A stretch of DNA of 22,133 nucleotides from an uncultured Mycolicibacterium sp. GTDB taxonomy: Bacteria > Actinomycetota > Actinomycetes > Mycobacteriales > Mycobacteriaceae. Below the pieces are notes generated by a model. It had not been told where the DNA came from and did not search any database. It saw nothing but the letters and a program-made list of their open reading frames with translations. The position numbers and the translations under genes were made by a program. Shown here piece after piece: positions 20,017-22,133 of the stretch (position 1 is its first letter; each line of letters opens with the position of its first letter). The stretch is taken from positions 1 through 22,133 of the forward strand of contig NZ_CALDGS010000057.1 in assembly GCF_937941905.1 (NCBI RefSeq), in the 5' to 3' direction.

Positions 20017-20235
20017 TCAGTGCCGACGACGGCGGCGGCGGATCAGGGAGGCGAACAGCAGACCGGACGCGGCGGCGACGGCGCCGGCGCGCAGCGGAGC
20101 GGGGATGTCGGCGACGCCGGCCTCGATGCGGGCCGGCCAGGTGCCCATCCGGCCCTCGATGACGACGCGGGCGCCGTCGAGCCGGATGCGCTCGAAGTCG
20201 AACGGGAACTCGCCGACGGGGGAGGTCACTTTCAC
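20017..20235 (-). CDS. Small protein of unknown function with C-terminal membrane segment
   Basis: I do not recognise a family. The 72 residues divide into a soluble N-terminal part of alternating hydrophobic residues (likely beta-strands: GEFPFDFERIRLDGARVVIEGRMGTWPARIE, about 8-38) and one hydrophobic helix (about 46-65, APLRAGAVAAASGLLFASLI) ending in six arginines and a His, so it may be anchored with a short basic cytoplasmic end. It has no cysteine, so it is not the CxxC-type DUF1667 protein found with some GlpA-like clusters. The GTG at 20235 overlaps the stop of the upstream flavoprotein as GTGA. This tight coupling supports a real gene, perhaps a membrane tether for the oxidoreductase. 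Confidence 0.7.
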   Translation of the reverse strand: MKVTSPVGEFPFDFERIRLDGARVVIEGRMGTWPARIEAGVADIPAPLRAGAVAAASGLLFASLIRRRRRRH

Positions 20236-21059
20236 AGCGGTTGTCCAATCCTGGGTGACACGGCGGTGCGGGTGCGGGGGTGGTGCTGGGCAAGGGCGAG
20301 CGCCTCACGGGCCGCGCGCTCGCCGATGCGGGCCGGGTCGTCGATCCCGTCGCCGCGCCGCTGGGCGTAGACCACCGGCGCGTCGTCGAGGACGGCGCCG
20401 TCGACGTTGCGGTACGGCAGCGGCGGGCCGGCCAGCACGAGGCAGTCGCATGGGACGTGCTCGTCGCCGGTGCCGTCGGTGACGGTCACCCCGGTGATCC
20501 GCGGCATGCCGTGCGTGGTGGTGACCCGGGCCTGGGGCCGCGCCGTGACCGAGGCGCGCGGATCGGCCGCCGGCCCGCCCACCCACAGCACCGAAGCGCC
20601 TGCGGCGGTGAAGGTTTCGATGCAGGAGCGAGCCCATTCGGTTTCCCCGGCGACGACGATGCGCACCCCGAGCGTGACCCGTTGCTGCAGCAGGTGCAGG
20701 GCGACCGTCGCGGGCACCACCCCGGCGCAGCGGTGCCCGTCGATGCGCAGTTCGGCGCGGGTCGGGGGCCGGTGCCCGGTGGCGATCACCAGCGCGTCGG
20801 CGGCGGCGAGGCCGCCGCCCGACCCGACGGCCAGCAGGCGGTCGCCCTCCCAGCGGATCACCTGGGTGCCGGGGGCGAACCGCACCCCGGCCCGGCGGGT
20901 CCGCTCGACGAGCCGGGTGTGCGTCGGGTCCTGCCAATGCTCGCCACCGGCGACCGGAAGTCGTTCGTAGACGGTGACATCCGCCGCGGGTGCGAGGTGT
21001 GCGGCGGTGTGCAGCCCGGCCAGGCCGGAGCCGGCGACGGCGATCTGCGGTCTGTTCAT
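20232..21059 (-). CDS. FAD-dependent NAD(P)-type oxidoreductase, GlpB/HcnB-like subunit
   Basis: A 275-residue flavoprotein of the pyridine-nucleotide-disulfide oxidoreductase class, short compared with the usual 400 or more residues. FAD-binding is clear: IAVAGSGLAGLHTAAHL (6-22), then VYERLPVAGGEHW, and the second FAD motif VIATGHRPPTR (91-101). The place where an NAD(P)-binding GxGxxG would lie reads IVVAGETEWARSCIE (134-148) and keeps only one of the glycines, so direct NAD(P) use is doubtful. A CDC pair (204-206) has no obvious active-site CxxxxC. Starting ATG 21059 overlaps the upstream GlpA-like stop as ATGA, and its own stop overlaps the 72-residue gene. It probably works as an electron-transfer subunit with the GlpA-like protein, as in HcnABC- or opine oxidase-type complexes. 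Confidence 0.82.
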   Translation of the reverse strand: MNRPQIAVAGSGLAGLHTAAHLAPAADVTVYERLPVAGGEHWQDPTHTRLVERTRRAGVRFAPGTQVIRWEGDRLLAVGSGGGLAAADALVIATGHRPPTRAELRIDGHRCAGVVPATVALHLLQQRVTLGVRIVVAGETEWARSCIETFTAAGASVLWVGGPAADPRASVTARPQARVTTTHGMPRITGVTVTDGTGDEHVPCDCLVLAGPPLPYRNVDGAVLDDAPVVYAQRRGDGIDDPARIGERAAREALALAQHHPRTRTAVSPRIGQPL

Positions 21060-22133
21060 CGGTTCGGGGTCTCCCACGTCGATCCCGGCTCGCCCTGGCA
21101 GACCGCGCCGGGCTCCTGGCCGGTGGCCGAGGACAGGATGAAGCTCACGCCCACGGTGCAGTAGGCGCCCTGGCAGCGGCCGGCCGTGGCCCGGGTGCGT
21201 TTGCGCACCCCGTCCAGTGAGGTGGCCGGGACCGGCCCGCGGCACTCGGCGGCGATCTCCGCGGCGGTGACGTGCTCGCAGGCGCACACCACCATCGGAT
21301 GCGCGTCGGGCGGGGCGTCCGGGCGCGGGGCGAAGGTCGCCGCGGCGGTGTCGGTGTCCAGCTCGGCCAGCCGCGGGATCCGCGGAACCGATTCGACCAC
21401 CGTGGATTTCGGCGGCAGCGCGACGATGTGGTCGGCGATCAGGTCGGCCACGTAGCTCGCCACTCCGGGTGCCGAGGACACCCCGGTGGAGCGAATCCCG
21501 GCCGCGTGCACCAGATTCGGTACGGTGGCCGACACCTCGATGCGGTAGGTGCGGTCGCTGGCCGGGCGCAGCCCGGCGAAGGTCTTGGTGACGTGGCGCC
21601 GGTCCAGCTCCGGCGGCAGCAGCCGCTGCGCCCGGGCCCACACCTGATCGACGGTGTCGGCGTCGGTGCTCTTGTCGGCGCGGTCCTGCTCGTCGACGGC
21701 GGTCGGGCCCACCAGCACGGTGTGGTTGGTGTTGGGGATGGCGTAGATGCCGCGGGTGTGCGGGGTGGGCGCGGTGCACATGATCTTGGGCACCAGATGC
21801 CCGACGGCCCGGTCCAACAGCAGGAACTGGCCCTTGCGCGGCCACATCGTGAACGACTCCGCCTCGGCGGCCTCGCTGATCAGGTCGGCGTTGACGCCGG
21901 TGGCGTTGACCACCGCGCCCACGGCGGTCGCGCCGTCGGGGGTCACGACGTGGGTGATCGCCCCGTTCGCGTCGCGGCGGAACCCGGTCACCGGGGTGGA
22001 CCGGCGCAGTTCGACGCCGTTGAGCACGGCCAGTTTCGCCAGTCCGATGGTGAGCCGGATCGGGTCGATGATGCCCTCGCCGGGCACGTGCAGCGCCTCG
22101 ATCGCGGCGGGCGCGGCGGTCCGGGCGGCCTCG
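21056..22133 (-). CDS. GlpA-like FAD oxidoreductase with C-terminal [2Fe-2S] domain, 5' end beyond window
   Basis: Partial: 358 C-terminal residues are visible, and the frame stays open to the right edge. The first part is the substrate and FAD region of the DAO/glycerol-3-phosphate dehydrogenase fold: GEGIIDPIRLTIGLAKLAVLNGVEL, VVNATGVNADLIS, RKGQFLLLDR, IYAIPNTNHTVLVGPTA, FAGLRPASDR and AAGIRSTGVSSAPGVA. The C-terminal part is a BFD-like [2Fe-2S] domain with all four cysteines, CAC (near 21285-21291) and CQGAYC (near 21162-21178), spaced as in GlpA of the anaerobic GlpABC enzyme. The enzyme likely oxidises a small alcohol, amine or amino acid and passes electrons through FAD and Fe-S. Glycerol 3-phosphate is one option; the EutH neighbour argues for another substrate. 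The true start is outside the window. Confidence 0.88.
   Translation of the reverse strand, partial: EAARTAAPAAIEALHVPGEGIIDPIRLTIGLAKLAVLNGVELRRSTPVTGFRRDANGAITHVVTPDGATAVGAVVNATGVNADLISEAAEAESFTMWPRKGQFLLLDRAVGHLVPKIMCTAPTPHTRGIYAIPNTNHTVLVGPTAVDEQDRADKSTDADTVDQVWARAQRLLPPELDRRHVTKTFAGLRPASDRTYRIEVSATVPNLVHAAGIRSTGVSSAPGVASYVADLIADHIVALPPKSTVVESVPRIPRLAELDTDTAAATFAPRPDAPPDAHPMVVCACEHVTAAEIAAECRGPVPATSLDGVRKRTRATAGRCQGAYCTVGVSFILSSATGQEPGAVCQGEPGSTWETPNR

Noticed and set aside
18721..22133. Canonical ethanolamine utilisation (eutBC, microcompartment) locus
   Set aside because: Only the EutH permease is present; no ammonia-lyase subunit, shell protein or aldehyde dehydrogenase gene is visible in the window.

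Overview
The window is high-GC actinobacterial DNA and almost certainly comes from a mycobacterium, probably a fast-growing, environmental (Mycolicibacterium-type) species. The run prsA - glmU - tRNA-Gln - tetR - mfd - mazG - lpqU - eno - ftsB-like - DUF501 - ppx2 is the order I know from M. tuberculosis (Rv1017c to Rv1026), and the proteins resemble their mycobacterial counterparts closely. GTG and TTG starts, gene overlaps of 4 to 20 bases and apparently leaderless promoters also fit.

Layout. Positions 1-2292 hold prsA (cut by the left edge) and glmU on the minus strand: PRPP and UDP-GlcNAc supply for nucleotides and cell wall. A tRNA-Gln(UUG) on the minus strand and a TetR regulator on the plus strand diverge from a 43-base gap. 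The regulator heads a plus-strand unit tetR-mfd-mazG (2561-7904) that joins transcription-coupled repair to hydrolysis of damaged NTPs. A ferrous-iron uptake operon, efeU-efeO-efeB (11255 down to 7887, minus), sits between mazG and lpqU, where M. tuberculosis has nothing; its upstream region carries an inverted repeat and a partial match to an IdeR box. Positions 11433-15674 hold the plus-strand lpqU lytic transglycosylase lipoprotein, enolase, an FtsB/DivIC-like septum protein, a DUF501 protein and a Ppx/GppA exopolyphosphatase; the last four are tightly packed or overlapping.

Right part. A DUF4383 membrane protein and a PrpE-type propionyl-CoA synthetase lie on the minus strand (15675-18102), with a perfect 14-bp palindrome just upstream of prpE. 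A tRNA with a UAA (Leu) anticodon follows at 18268-18341. Beyond a 329-base geneless, lower-GC spacer and a strong terminator hairpin comes a minus-strand operon that runs off the right edge: a GlpA-like FAD oxidoreductase with a C-terminal [2Fe-2S] domain (partial), a small GlpB/HcnB-like flavoprotein, a 72-residue unknown protein with a C-terminal membrane segment, and an EutH-type ethanolamine permease. The first three overlap by 4 bases each.

This last operon is the most novel part. It pairs an ethanolamine-type permease with a multi-subunit flavin/iron-sulfur dehydrogenase, and none of the usual ethanolamine ammonia-lyase or microcompartment genes are in view. I infer an uptake-and-oxidation module for an amino alcohol or a related compound; the substrate cannot be read from the sequence.
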